A DNA stretch of 43,286 bases. Source: Rhodobacteraceae bacterium UBA6141 (GTDB lineage Bacteria; Pseudomonadota; Alphaproteobacteria; Rhodobacterales; Rhodobacteraceae). Positions within the stretch are counted from its first letter, which is position 1. Each line of letters starts with the position of its first letter. A program made the position numbers and the translations under genes. Location: contig DIVD01000029.1 in NCBI GenBank assembly GCA_002423245.1, positions 1 to 43,286 of the forward strand, read 5' to 3'. This document shows positions 31,812-40,505 of this stretch, piece after piece. The notes beneath the pieces are model-generated. The model was not told the origin of the DNA. It worked only from the letters and a program-made list of their open reading frames with translations, and did no database searches.

Positions 31812-32993
31812 TCAGCCCACGAGATCCAGTGCGCGCCGCGCCAGCTTGGACACGGCCTGAAAGACCAGATCCAGCGCCAGCCGGATCAGCGCCGCGCCAA
31901 GATTCGCGGCCGTGACCACGATGCGCTGGCCGACGAAGCGGAACAGCGCCCGGATCAGATCGACCACCATGTCCTTCAACTCGATTGCGGTACTGGCAAG
32001 CCGCGTCAGCCCGATCGCCATGTGATCCAGCACCGTGAAGGTGGCGGTCAGCGCGTTGCCGACACCGATCTCGGCCAGCTTCAGCAGTCCGTCAAGGGCC
32101 TGGCCCAGCAGCCGCAGCGCAATGGCCGAATAGGGGATGTCGCACAGCGAATTTGCCTCCGCGATCATCTGGCGGATCGACTTCGGGGTCGGCGGGGCAT
32201 AGGCCGTGGCCAGCGTCGCCCAGTCCTGCCCCTCGACCTTGGCGATGTAGTGGCTCATGGCATGGGCATCGGCCGTGATCATCCTGCCAAACCCCGGCAC
32301 CGCAAGCCCCTGCCCGTTCATCGGCGCATGCACGAAAGGGTGGATGGGGATCATCGTCACCGGATCGTTCAGCGCGTGGACGCGGTGCAGGTTCGGCAAC
32401 CCGATCTCCTGCGTCAGCGCGCTTGCGAAGCTGGCGGCGCCGACCCGGGGGCAGCCAAAGGTGTAAAGCCTGATCGTGCCGGGAAACTTCTCGACAAGCT
32501 CGGCAGCAAACAGATGCGCCAGTGCACCGCCCAGCGAATGGCCGACCACATGAAGGTCGGTCGGGTTCACCCCGCGCAAATGGTCCTGCACTTGCCGCCG
32601 CATCGAGCGGAAGACATCGTTGAAGCCGGAATGCACCATCGCGCCCAGCGGGCCCTCGGCGAGGGCGATGTTCAGGTTCGACGCCCAGTCGAACGGAAAG
32701 TCGAAGATGGTGCCGCGGCAGATCACCGCCACCTCGCCCGCGCGGCGCCCGCGCCCGTGAAGCACCATGCCGAAGCCCGAGGTGCGCCGGGTGAACAGCG
32801 TGCCCGACACGCCGGACACCGCCCGGGTCTCGATCTCGAAATCCGCCACCGCCTCGATCGACGCGGCGGTGGCAAGTTCGCCGGTCATGCCCTGCGCCTC
32901 CATCGCGCGGCGGACCGAGGGCTGGTTGACATCGAACACGCCATAGACGGCCTGGGCCAGCGTGGCGGCGACGGAAGGGGAAAGCTGCGACAT
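31812..32993 (-). CDS. Class 3 lipase with C-terminal hydrophobic/amphipathic tail, 393 aa
   Basis: Alpha/beta-hydrolase of the lipase class 3 family. The nucleophile is Ser153 in 'LHVVGHSLGGALAHLFAAEL', the acid is Asp210 in 'ALNDPVTMIP' and the histidine is His248 in 'HAMSHYI'. 'FGCPRVGAASFA' is also family-typical. The region 251-393 has no catalytic signature and contains amphipathic and hydrophobic helices, possibly for membrane contact. There is no signal peptide, which fits a T6SS-delivered phospholipase (Tle-like) better than a normal secreted lipase. It lies directly beyond clpV on the opposite strand and 40 bases after a small membrane-anchored gene that could be its immunity protein. 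The effector role is inference. Confidence 0.82.
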   Translation of the reverse strand: MSQLSPSVAATLAQAVYGVFDVNQPSVRRAMEAQGMTGELATAASIEAVADFEIETRAVSGVSGTLFTRRTSGFGMVLHGRGRRAGEVAVICRGTIFDFPFDWASNLNIALAEGPLGAMVHSGFNDVFRSMRRQVQDHLRGVNPTDLHVVGHSLGGALAHLFAAELVEKFPGTIRLYTFGCPRVGAASFASALTQEIGLPNLHRVHALNDPVTMIPIHPFVHAPMNGQGLAVPGFGRMITADAHAMSHYIAKVEGQDWATLATAYAPPTPKSIRQMIAEANSLCDIPYSAIALRLLGQALDGLLKLAEIGVGNALTATFTVLDHMAIGLTRLASTAIELKDMVVDLIRALFRFVGQRIVVTAANLGAALIRLALDLVFQAVSKLARRALDLVG

Positions 32994-33033
32994 GAAAAAG
33001 GTCCGGTCAAATGAGGCGTCGTCTGGATCGGGG

Positions 33034-33525
33034 TCAGCCTTCGCTGCGGCAGGTGCCGTGGAACAGCCCGCTGCCGTCGGGTTCCACGCCGACGCGGCAG
33101 ACGGCCCGGATCGGCCGCCCCCGAAGCTCGCCGTCGCGGTCGTAATTGGGCTTGTCGGCCTCCCAGATCAGCGTCTCTGCCTCCGGGCCGGCCGCGGTGA
33201 TCCTTTGCCGGATCAGCGGCTGATGCGGCAAGAGGCCCGCCGTCAGGCTGCGGCCCGTCACCTCGGGCAGGTGAAAGCGGCCCTCGGCATCGGTCTCGGT
33301 ACTGTCGGAGCCGGTCTTGCCGGTCCAGGCCCATGTCCAGCTGCGCGTCACGCGGTAACCGGCGGCGGGGCGACCGTCCGCATCCACCAGCCGGCCCTCG
33401 AAGGCCGAACACAGCACCAGCGGTTTCGCCATCGCCATCCCTCCGCCGCCAAAGAAAAACGCCAGTGCCAGCAGTGCCACGAACGCGCCCGCGACCAGCA
33501 TGCCCCGGCTGCGGCTCCGGATCAT
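33034..33525 (-). CDS. Membrane-anchored DUF6795-like protein, 163 aa (possible immunity protein)
   Basis: One hydrophobic segment at about residues 9-32 (signal anchor or signal peptide) is followed by a compact beta-rich domain. The block 'LCSAFEGRLVDADGRPAAGY' plus 'TDAEGRFHLPEVTGRSL' resembles carboxypeptidase-regulatory-like folds, and the protein is reminiscent of DUF6795 (from memory). Three cysteines occur in the exported part. An AGGAGAG ribosome-binding site lies about 8 bases before ATG 33525. It is immediately upstream of the lipase gene in the same direction. Periplasmic location next to a possible phospholipase effector fits an immunity role, but no direct proof is visible. Confidence 0.6.
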   Translation of the reverse strand: MIRSRSRGMLVAGAFVALLALAFFFGGGGMAMAKPLVLCSAFEGRLVDADGRPAAGYRVTRSWTWAWTGKTGSDSTETDAEGRFHLPEVTGRSLTAGLLPHQPLIRQRITAAGPEAETLIWEADKPNYDRDGELRGRPIRAVCRVGVEPDGSGLFHGTCRSEG

Positions 33526-33607
33526 GGCGTCTCTCCTGCCGGGCGGGCGCAGTGTCGCACGGCGGCGCTCGCGGCGCCATGGACCGGGGCCGCCATGTCC
33601 CGCATCC

Positions 33608-35884
33608 TCAGGCCCCCTCCAGAAGACCCGAGATCAGCTGCTCGTAGGCCCTGACCTCGGGGGGCACCACGGCCACCCGCATCGGCGCGCGGCCGGTCAT
33701 CTTGCTCTCGGCCCAGCTTTTGACGAAGCCGACCGTCTGCCCCTTCAGGAAGGGGTTGGCGCTGATCACCCCCGCGCCAAGCACCTCTTCCAGCGCGGCG
33801 TCATCGCCCGAGGACAGCACGAGGTTCGCGCCCTCCGGTCCGAGGAAATGGCACAGGTAGAGCCGCCCTGCGGTAATGTCATGCCCGCGCGCGCGCAGAT
33901 AGGCCTCCCCCTCGCGGGCAAGGTTCGCCACCATCTCGCGCGAGAGCGTCGCATCGAAGCGCAGCGCCAGCAGTTCCTCGCGCGACAGGCTTGCGGCGAG
34001 GTCGGGGCGGTAGCTGCGCATCATCCGCAGCCAGGTGCTTTCAATGAACTGGCCAAGCCCGGTCGCCGTGGAGAGCGGGTTGCGGGCGGCGGCGTTGCCG
34101 GCGCTTTCGACATGGATGATGCGATCGGTCACCCGATCGACGGCGCTGCCCCCCGCCACCGCCAGGCCCGAGCTGAAGGGATCGACGCTTTCCCCTGCCT
34201 CGTAAAGCTCGAAATGCAGATGCGGTCCGGTGGACAGGCCCGTGGTGCCCACATAGCCGATCAGGTCGCCCGCGCGCACCTTCTGCCCCGCCGCCAGCCC
34301 GTCGGCAAAGCGCGACAGGTGGGCATAGCGGGTTTCGGTGCCCGGATGTGCGATCCGCACGAGGTTGCCGTAACCCTCGCCGTCGCCCGCGAAGACGACC
34401 TCGCCATCGAAGGCGGCCCTTACCGGCGTGCCGGTCGGTGCGGCCCAGTCCACGCCCCTGTGCAGGCGCGCGGCCTTCAGCACCGGATGCATCCGCGGGC
34501 CATAGCCCGAGGTCAGCACCCCGTTCACCGGCGTCAGCATCCCGCCGCGCAGATGCGACCCGCCGCCGCCGGTCTGCGCATTGCCGGACGGGCTGTAGCA
34601 GCTGAATTCGGTGCTGCCGAGCGGGCGGAAGACGTGGCATTCCATCCGCGTGCCCTTTCGGTCTATCGCGGCATAGAGCACCTGCCCCGGCCCCGGCCCT
34701 TCGGTCCCCGGCTGCGGCGCGTAAAGCAGGGTCATCCGGTCGCCGGTATCGGCAAAGCTTTCCATGTCGAAGGTCTGCGACAGCATCACGATGGTCTCGC
34801 CGACCACCGCCGAAGGAACGCCATTGCGGATCGCGGCGCTGTAGAAGGCATCCAGCAGCCGGTAGCGCGGCGGCTCGTCCGAGGCGACGGGGCCGCGATC
34901 CTCGGCAAAGGTGAAAAGGTCCTCCTCCACCCAGGGGTCGGCGGCGGGCACCACCTCGGTCCCCCGCCCACGCGCCACGCTGCCCAGGAAGCTGTCGCGC
35001 GTGTAAAGAGACAGTTGCACCGGCACCATCCGCCCCGCCTCGGGGATCGCGCGCATGGCCACGATGTTGCCCGTGGTCAGCGTCGCCGCCTCGGGGATCA
35101 GCGCGACGGCCCGTTCGGCGAAGGCCCGGCTCGCCGCCGGATCCTGCCCCTGCGCGGCCATGATCGTCGCCAGATCCTGCGGCTCCTTCAGGCGCAGGAA
35201 CACGTCGGCATAGGGCGGGCTGCGCTGGTCCTCGGGGCGCACGAAGGCCAGGCTGGTGGTGTTCTCGATCCGTGTCCGGGCATAGCTCACCGTCTCTGCG
35301 GCGCTGCCATCGAGGCTTTCGCCCCAACTGGCCGAGGCATCGGCGGCGACGGTCACCACGGCGGCGACCGTCTGGCCCGTCTGGGCCAGCACCGGGCTGG
35401 CAGGGGGCGCGGGGCGCGGGGCTTCGCGCTGCGCCTGGAAGAAGGCAAAATCCTCGCGGCTGGAGGGCAGCGTCGTGATCAGCTTTTCACCGCGGATCAG
35501 CAGATCGTCGCGCACCAGCACCAGATCGTTGCCCGCGCGCTCTGGCGGCAGTTCGGGCGGGCGGAGCATCGGCCTTGCGTTCTGCGCCTCGCTGCCACGG
35601 TCGAAGCGCAGCACCATCGGGTCGCCCGGCACATCCACGAAGACCGAGGCATAGGCCGCAGCCGCCGCGGCATCCGGATCCGCGGGCAGGGCTTCGGCAT
35701 CCTCGGCCTGCCGCCGCTCTCCGGGCGGGCCGAAGGTCAGGATACCGCCCAGCCAGAGCCCGGCCCCCCCGGCGCAAAGCAGCGCCGCAACCGCCAGTCC
35801 CGCCAGCACCGGCCCCCTGCGGCCGCGCTTGCGGCGGCGGACGGCCTGCTGCCGCGCGGCCTTGAAGCGGGGATCGATCTCCAT
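33608..35884 (-). CDS. Peptidoglycan hydrolase: M23 endopeptidase fused to a lysozyme-like domain, 758 aa
   Basis: A basic N-terminus and one membrane span (about 25-50) anchor the protein, leaving the rest in the periplasm. Residues 60-450 form a large domain without a recognised family. The M23 domain covers about 450-570 with metal and catalytic residues His475 and Asp479 in 'HRGVDWAAPTGTPV' and His555/His557 in 'GLSTGPHLHFELY'. It is followed by a lysozyme/transglycosylase-like segment beginning 'IIHVESAGNAAARNPLSTAT' (possible catalytic Glu593) and 'GLGQFIESTW'. Both catalytic types in one chain would cut peptide stems and glycan strands. It lies 18 bases after the caspase-like gene. A cell-wall-opening role for T6SS assembly is plausible. 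Confidence 0.85.
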   Translation of the reverse strand: MEIDPRFKAARQQAVRRRKRGRRGPVLAGLAVAALLCAGGAGLWLGGILTFGPPGERRQAEDAEALPADPDAAAAAAYASVFVDVPGDPMVLRFDRGSEAQNARPMLRPPELPPERAGNDLVLVRDDLLIRGEKLITTLPSSREDFAFFQAQREAPRPAPPASPVLAQTGQTVAAVVTVAADASASWGESLDGSAAETVSYARTRIENTTSLAFVRPEDQRSPPYADVFLRLKEPQDLATIMAAQGQDPAASRAFAERAVALIPEAATLTTGNIVAMRAIPEAGRMVPVQLSLYTRDSFLGSVARGRGTEVVPAADPWVEEDLFTFAEDRGPVASDEPPRYRLLDAFYSAAIRNGVPSAVVGETIVMLSQTFDMESFADTGDRMTLLYAPQPGTEGPGPGQVLYAAIDRKGTRMECHVFRPLGSTEFSCYSPSGNAQTGGGGSHLRGGMLTPVNGVLTSGYGPRMHPVLKAARLHRGVDWAAPTGTPVRAAFDGEVVFAGDGEGYGNLVRIAHPGTETRYAHLSRFADGLAAGQKVRAGDLIGYVGTTGLSTGPHLHFELYEAGESVDPFSSGLAVAGGSAVDRVTDRIIHVESAGNAAARNPLSTATGLGQFIESTWLRMMRSYRPDLAASLSREELLALRFDATLSREMVANLAREGEAYLRARGHDITAGRLYLCHFLGPEGANLVLSSGDDAALEEVLGAGVISANPFLKGQTVGFVKSWAESKMTGRAPMRVAVVPPEVRAYEQLISGLLEGA

Positions 35885-35902
35885 CCCGCGGGCCCGCCTT
35901 CG

Positions 35903-37762
35903 TCAGAAGCCACCGATCGTGGTCTTGAGCGACGTTTCCACCCGCTTGGCGACGGCCGCCGGCGCTGCCGCCTTGCGCAGCTTGCCACCCTTGGCGGCGG
36001 CGGGCGCCGCAGCGAGGGCCGCGCGGGGCTTGGCCGGCTTGACCGTCGCCACCCGCACCGTGCACACCACCTTGCCTTCACCCCGCAACTGCGACAGCAG
36101 CGCCGGTGTCGGCTCCAGGCTGTCGGGCACCACCTTCTTGGCAAGATAATAGCTGGTCAGCGCCGTCTGCGAGCCGCGGCCCCACTGGCCATCGACCCGC
36201 ATCTGATAGCAGCCCAGCCGCTTCAGCTCTGCCTGCGCCGCACGCGCCAGTTCTACCGGGTCGATCGCCGGCGCGCCGCCTTCGGCGGTCCGCGGGCTGA
36301 TCGCGGCCAGAAGCGCGCGGCCTTCCTCGGTCTCGGGGGTGACCTCGTTGCCCTCCACGCGCAGGCGATCCACCGTCAGCGCGTTGATGGCGATCAGGCT
36401 GCGCGTGTCCCATGACAGCGCGGCAAGCCGGACGGGGGGGGCTTCGCTGGCACGCAGCGCGGCGCTGGCAAGCGCGGGCGAGGCCAACGGCTCGATACGG
36501 GAGGCGATGATGGCAGGGCTGTCCGTCGGGGGCAGCTGCGCAGGTTCGGCGGCGGCAAGGGCGATGCCTTCGCCGACCGGATCGGCAGAGGCGGGCGGGA
36601 CAAAGGCGGGCGGGACAGCGCCGGGCGCGGACAGCGTGGTGCCGCCGTCCACCACGTCGAAGCTGAATTCCTCCTCGGCCGGTGCCGCGGGCCCTGCCGC
36701 CACCACGACCGGATCGGGGGCCGGTGCAGGGGCGGGCGCGGGTTCAGCGGCCGCGATCTGCGGCGCGGGCGCGCCAACCGTCAGCCCGCCATCCTTGGCC
36801 ATTTCGAGGTTGAGGCTGGCCACCTCGATCTGCGCCTCTGCCTCGGCCAACGAGCTTTCCGAGAAGCCCGCCCCGCGCAGCAGCTCGATGAACTTGGCGC
36901 GGTCCTCGGGCGGGAGCTGCGCCAGAAGCTCGAAGTCGGCCTCGCTCAGCTCCTGCTTCTGCTCTTCCGCGGGCACGAAATAGAACTGCTCGCGCAGCGA
37001 GGACTGGTCCCAGGGCGTCTGCCGGCGCATCGTGGTTTCCACCACCTCGTTGCGCACCTCGATCATCATGTCCGAAACCGACAGGCCCGGGCTCGAGATG
37101 TTGTCCAGCAGCGCCTGCGTGAACGGGCTGTTGGTGGCATCGGGCGCCCCGTCATAGGCCACGGCACCCGGCGCCGTCGCGAAGGCGACGAAGGTGCCGG
37201 TTCCGGTCTGCAGCCGGGCAAGCCCGTTCGCGCTGCCCGAGCCGCGCACCGATGCCGGCAGCGGATCGTCGCGGCAGGCATCGAGGAACACCAGCGTCTG
37301 GCGGCGGCTGTCCTGCAGCCGCGCGATGATGCCGTCGAGGCTCCACATCTCGTCACGGATCCTGTCGCGGCTGCCGAGGTCCGCGCCGACCGGCACGAGG
37401 AAGTTCACGCCGTTCATCTGGAAGGCATGGCCGGAATAGTAGAAGACCGTGCTTTCCGCATCCCCGGCGCCGGCGGCAAAGCTGTCGAGCCTGGTCCAGA
37501 AGTCCTGCGAGCCGATGTCGGTCAGCAGCGTCACCTCGAAGCCCAGCGCCTTCAGCGCATCGGCGATGTCGGTGGCGTCGTTCACCGCGTTCTTCAGCCG
37601 GGGGGCGCTGTCATATGCGCCATTGCCGACCACGAGCGCCAGCCGCCGCGCCTCGGCCCCGCCTGCCGTGAATACCCCGGCGACGAAGACACCCGCGGCC
37701 AGGCTTGCGGCAGAGGAGAGGCGGCGCAGAAAACCGCTGTGGGAGGGCGCTGACAAGAACAT
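35903..37762 (-). CDS. Exported caspase-like (peptidase C14) protein with peptidoglycan-binding-like tail, 619 aa
   Basis: Residues 1 to about 38 form a signal peptide. A caspase/metacaspase p20-like domain runs to about residue 260, with 'LALVVGNGAYDSAPRLKNAV', the catalytic His112 in 'VFYYSGHAFQ' and Cys163 in 'VFLDACRDDPL'. A Pro/Ala-rich central linker (about 340-470) leads to a C-terminal segment at about 505-546 that resembles a peptidoglycan-binding type 1 repeat ('AELKRLGCYQMRVDGQWG', 'GSQTALTSYYLAKK'). ATG 37762 gives the signal peptide; the frame stays open upstream but that part is not protein-like. The gene opens a run with the M23 enzyme. Substrate is unknown. Confidence 0.88.
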   Translation of the reverse strand: MFLSAPSHSGFLRRLSSAASLAAGVFVAGVFTAGGAEARRLALVVGNGAYDSAPRLKNAVNDATDIADALKALGFEVTLLTDIGSQDFWTRLDSFAAGAGDAESTVFYYSGHAFQMNGVNFLVPVGADLGSRDRIRDEMWSLDGIIARLQDSRRQTLVFLDACRDDPLPASVRGSGSANGLARLQTGTGTFVAFATAPGAVAYDGAPDATNSPFTQALLDNISSPGLSVSDMMIEVRNEVVETTMRRQTPWDQSSLREQFYFVPAEEQKQELSEADFELLAQLPPEDRAKFIELLRGAGFSESSLAEAEAQIEVASLNLEMAKDGGLTVGAPAPQIAAAEPAPAPAPAPDPVVVAAGPAAPAEEEFSFDVVDGGTTLSAPGAVPPAFVPPASADPVGEGIALAAAEPAQLPPTDSPAIIASRIEPLASPALASAALRASEAPPVRLAALSWDTRSLIAINALTVDRLRVEGNEVTPETEEGRALLAAISPRTAEGGAPAIDPVELARAAQAELKRLGCYQMRVDGQWGRGSQTALTSYYLAKKVVPDSLEPTPALLSQLRGEGKVVCTVRVATVKPAKPRAALAAAPAAAKGGKLRKAAAPAAVAKRVETSLKTTIGGF

Positions 37763-37926
37763 GAACCGACCCGGAAATGACTTTCTGAATGGGGGGAGTC
37801 TACACGCCCGGGCCCGCTCTGGCCAGCAGTATTCCCGGGCGCTGCATCGGACGTGACTGGGGGCCTGCGCGGCCGGCGCCGCTGGCGGACCCGCGTTCAT
37901 CCGCATTCGGGTGACCGGCTGGACTT

Positions 37927-37970
37927 GGTTTCGCAAGCGCAAAACCGGCTCCCACCTTTCGCGACATGCT
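37927..37970. repeat. REP-like palindromic element after the 261-aa gene
   Basis: An imperfect 8-bp hairpin (GGTTTCGC 37927-37934, GCAAAACC 37939-37946, one mismatch) is followed by CGCGACATGCT up to the end of the neighbouring gene. From memory it resembles a dispersed intergenic repeat of alphaproteobacterial genomes. Only one copy is seen in this window. It may also act as transcript end for the gene on the minus strand. Confidence 0.35.
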
Positions 37971-38756
37971 CTAGCGCAGGATCGCAAGGCGCCCGTCCCG
38001 AATGCCGATGAAGGCGCGCAGTTCGGAATAGCCCTCGGTCTCGAACGGTCGCAGCGGATCGGCTGTCCATGTGCGCAGATAGGGCAGCCCGTCGGGGCCC
38101 AGCACCTCCACCAGCCGCCCGCCCGCCGCCGCGCGATAGACGACGCGGCGGGCATCGAAGGGCTGCGGCTGCCACACCCCACCCGGCCCCGGATCGAGGA
38201 TCTGCCGGAAATTCGCCTGCCGCGCCGCAAGCGGCACCCTCGGATAGGCGGCGGCATCCTCGGAGAGCGGCACCGCCGCCTGTGCAAGCAGCCCCTCGGC
38301 ATCGCGCGCCGCGAACATGTCCGACAACTGCCCGACATAGGCGTCGAGCGCGCCGCGATGCTCGGACGGGTTCAGCACCGGCGCCTGCGACCAGGCCCAG
38401 GGCCGGCCGTGACCGGGGCCGAGATCGGCCACCGCGCCCGCCGCGAACGGCACCGGCACCGCCGCATCCAGCACCGGGCGGATCGCCGCGAACTCCTGCC
38501 CGGCGTCGAATTCCAGCCAGTCATCCTCGGCGAACTCCGCCAGCCGCAGGATCAGCGCCGCCCCTGCCGCGAAGGGCTGCGCATCGGGCTGCGCCCGCAG
38601 TTCGATCACGTTGCGGCCGGGCAGCAGGTATTGGCGCACCGGGATGTTCATGGTGCTTTGCTCGCCCGGATGGGCGCGCACCAGCGGAATGTCGTTGATC
38701 CGCGCCTCCGACCGGGCGGCGACCGAAAAGAATTGCAGGTAGACGATGGTTTCCAT
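37971..38756 (-). CDS. Uncharacterised protein, 261 aa
   Basis: No known domain recognised. There is no signal peptide or membrane span. The N-terminal 100 residues look beta-rich ('NIPVRQYLLPGRNVIELRAQ'), recalling a galactose-binding-like jelly roll, followed by a mixed helical region with 'YVGQLSDMFAARDAEGLLAQ' and a beta-rich end ('RLVEVLGPDGLPYLRTWTAD', 'YSELRAFIGIRDGRLAI'). It starts 12 bases after the 578-residue protein on the same strand with a GGGG ribosome-binding site, so it is the third gene of that operon. It could be a carrier, chaperone or immunity protein for the upstream product; none of this can be shown from sequence. Confidence 0.75.
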   Translation of the reverse strand: METIVYLQFFSVAARSEARINDIPLVRAHPGEQSTMNIPVRQYLLPGRNVIELRAQPDAQPFAAGAALILRLAEFAEDDWLEFDAGQEFAAIRPVLDAAVPVPFAAGAVADLGPGHGRPWAWSQAPVLNPSEHRGALDAYVGQLSDMFAARDAEGLLAQAAVPLSEDAAAYPRVPLAARQANFRQILDPGPGGVWQPQPFDARRVVYRAAAGGRLVEVLGPDGLPYLRTWTADPLRPFETEGYSELRAFIGIRDGRLAILR

Positions 38757-38768
38757 GCGATCCCCTGC

Positions 38769-40505
38769 TCAGCGCGCGGAGGGAGTGTTCGGCAGCACCC
38801 CCTGCCAGATCGGGGCGATGGCACCATCCGGCCACTGGAATACCACCTTCACCCAGGGCTTCGAGCCGGGGTATTCCACGCGCGCGGTGATCTTGATCGG
38901 CACCCACTCCACCTTGCCGGTAAAGGCCGGCGCCGCCTCCCAGCCGCATTTGACGCTGCCGGAGGTCGTGAAGCCGCAGGCGATGTCGATCGAGGCGCCC
39001 ACAGCGTATCCCATCGCAGAGGCGCGCGACTTCGCTTCGATCATCGGCGTCGTGGTGGCGGAGATGCTGGCCTCGATATTGGCGCTGTCGTCAGAGCTGA
39101 AGGTGGTGGCCAGGGGCACGTCCAGCGTCAGCGATCCGGCCACCTTCAGCACCACTTCCAGCAGCGGATCCGAGGCGAACCAGTTCTCGACCTGGAAATC
39201 GAGTCCGAAGCCGATTTCCGCCTTCACATAGATCAACTTCACGTCGAAGCGGACCGAATAGAACGGCTTCACCTTCCAGATCCGGTCATGGTCGGCACGG
39301 GCCTCGGGCGCCACGCCCCAGTTGCCGGTGAGCGAGCCCTCGAAGACCGAGATGTCGAGATCGGCCTGCCAGCCCAGTTTCGGCACCGCGTTCTTGAAGC
39401 TGTCGAAGGCCGACTTGAAGCTGCGCGCCGCCACGATCAGCGAGTTGACCGATCTGGAGATGTCCAGCTCCACCCCGTTCCGCTTCAGGGAGACCTGCTG
39501 CGTGACGGTCTCCTCGTGGCTGAGTTCGACCGTGCCGGCCTTCATGTCGGTTGTCGTCGTGATCTTGTCGGTCAGCTGGGTGCCGCGGACGGAACGGCTT
39601 TCTTCCTCCTGCTCGAACTCCTCGTTCTTCTTCCTCCCGCCCTTGTAGGTTCGGGAATCCGTCACGCCGGCAGAGGTCGTGGTCCTGGTCTCGCTGCCGA
39701 ACTGGCTGCCGGCTGCGGTGTTGGTCGAATGGCTCCAGCTGCGGCTGCTGCCCTCTGCGCCGAAACTGCCGCTGTCCGATGCGCTGCCGCTGCGCACCCT
39801 GTCGCCCGATTTCAGGTCCTTGTAGCCAGCCTGCTGCTGGGTGATCTTGCGGAAGGGCGGGATCTTGAAGATCAGTTCGAACCTGTCGTTGGGCCAGATC
39901 TCGACCCGGCCGCGCAGGCTCTGGTTCGGCTGTTGCCCCTCGCGCACGCCGCAACTGTCGACGATGACATGGCCGATGACCCTGCGATCCTTGCCAAAGG
40001 ACCAGAACGGCTTGAGGAACCCGCCGGTGCCGCTGAAGGCGCGGGTCGATTGTGCCAGCAGATCGAAGGGCGGAAGCGAAGTGTTGACCGGAAAGCTGCG
40101 CGAGGCGCCGTTGCGGACGGACCAGCGGAGCTCGGTATGCAGATCGAGCGGGCATGGCGGAGTGACGCCCGCCGACAGCGCGATCAGCGCCTTCTTCTGC
40201 TGCGCCGGGTCATAGGAGCCGTCGTGGTCATAATCCGCCACCGCCTGCAACAGCAGGTCATCCCCCTCCAGCAGCGCCCCTTGTGCCGCGCTCAGGCTGG
40301 CATCCCTTGCCGCGGGCGCAGTGCATCTGACGATTTGCGCGTCGGTGTCGTTCTGGATGGCAAGGCCTTCGACATCGCAGGGCGCGTAATGTGATTCGGC
40401 TTCTGCATACTCGCAGGTCTGCACCGGCTCCGTCGCATCGCCGCCCGCGTTGAAACCGGCCTCTTCCGAGGATCTGCACGACTCCTCCAGATAGGTTCCG
40501 CTCAT
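38769..40505 (-). CDS. Large uncharacterised protein, 578 aa (candidate T6SS-linked effector)
   Basis: No family recognised. It has no signal peptide. The first 65 residues are Cys-containing (Cys10, 31, 43, 61). An EF-hand-like acidic loop 'DYDHDGSYDP' occurs at 91-100. A low-complexity Ser/Thr/Gly stretch covers about 230-310 ('SGSASDSGSFGAEGSSRSW' and following). The last 200 residues are strongly beta-rich with alternating polarity ('VRFDVKLIYVKAEIGFGLDF', 'LLEVVLKVAGSLTLDVPLAT'), reminiscent of pore-forming or membrane-interacting sheets. Its start overlaps the stop of the 132-residue gene (ATGA), and a strong AAGGAGGGG site precedes it. Absence of a signal, large size and T6SS context make it an effector candidate (inference). 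Confidence 0.8.
   Translation of the reverse strand: MSGTYLEESCRSSEEAGFNAGGDATEPVQTCEYAEAESHYAPCDVEGLAIQNDTDAQIVRCTAPAARDASLSAAQGALLEGDDLLLQAVADYDHDGSYDPAQQKKALIALSAGVTPPCPLDLHTELRWSVRNGASRSFPVNTSLPPFDLLAQSTRAFSGTGGFLKPFWSFGKDRRVIGHVIVDSCGVREGQQPNQSLRGRVEIWPNDRFELIFKIPPFRKITQQQAGYKDLKSGDRVRSGSASDSGSFGAEGSSRSWSHSTNTAAGSQFGSETRTTTSAGVTDSRTYKGGRKKNEEFEQEEESRSVRGTQLTDKITTTTDMKAGTVELSHEETVTQQVSLKRNGVELDISRSVNSLIVAARSFKSAFDSFKNAVPKLGWQADLDISVFEGSLTGNWGVAPEARADHDRIWKVKPFYSVRFDVKLIYVKAEIGFGLDFQVENWFASDPLLEVVLKVAGSLTLDVPLATTFSSDDSANIEASISATTTPMIEAKSRASAMGYAVGASIDIACGFTTSGSVKCGWEAAPAFTGKVEWVPIKITARVEYPGSKPWVKVVFQWPDGAIAPIWQGVLPNTPSAR

Noticed and set aside
33500..36415. 971-residue plus-strand open frame opposite the M23 gene
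   Set aside because: No domain, low-complexity His/Arg/Gly composition; the opposite strand encodes recognised catalytic motifs.
37763..38338. N-terminal extension of the caspase-like protein
   Set aside because: The frame stays open upstream of ATG 37762 but overlaps the REP-like element and another gene, and would hide the signal peptide.
37911..40394. 827-residue plus-strand open frame opposite the unknown operon
   Set aside because: The composition is that of an antisense shadow. The minus-strand genes have ribosome-binding sites and tight coupling, which favours them.
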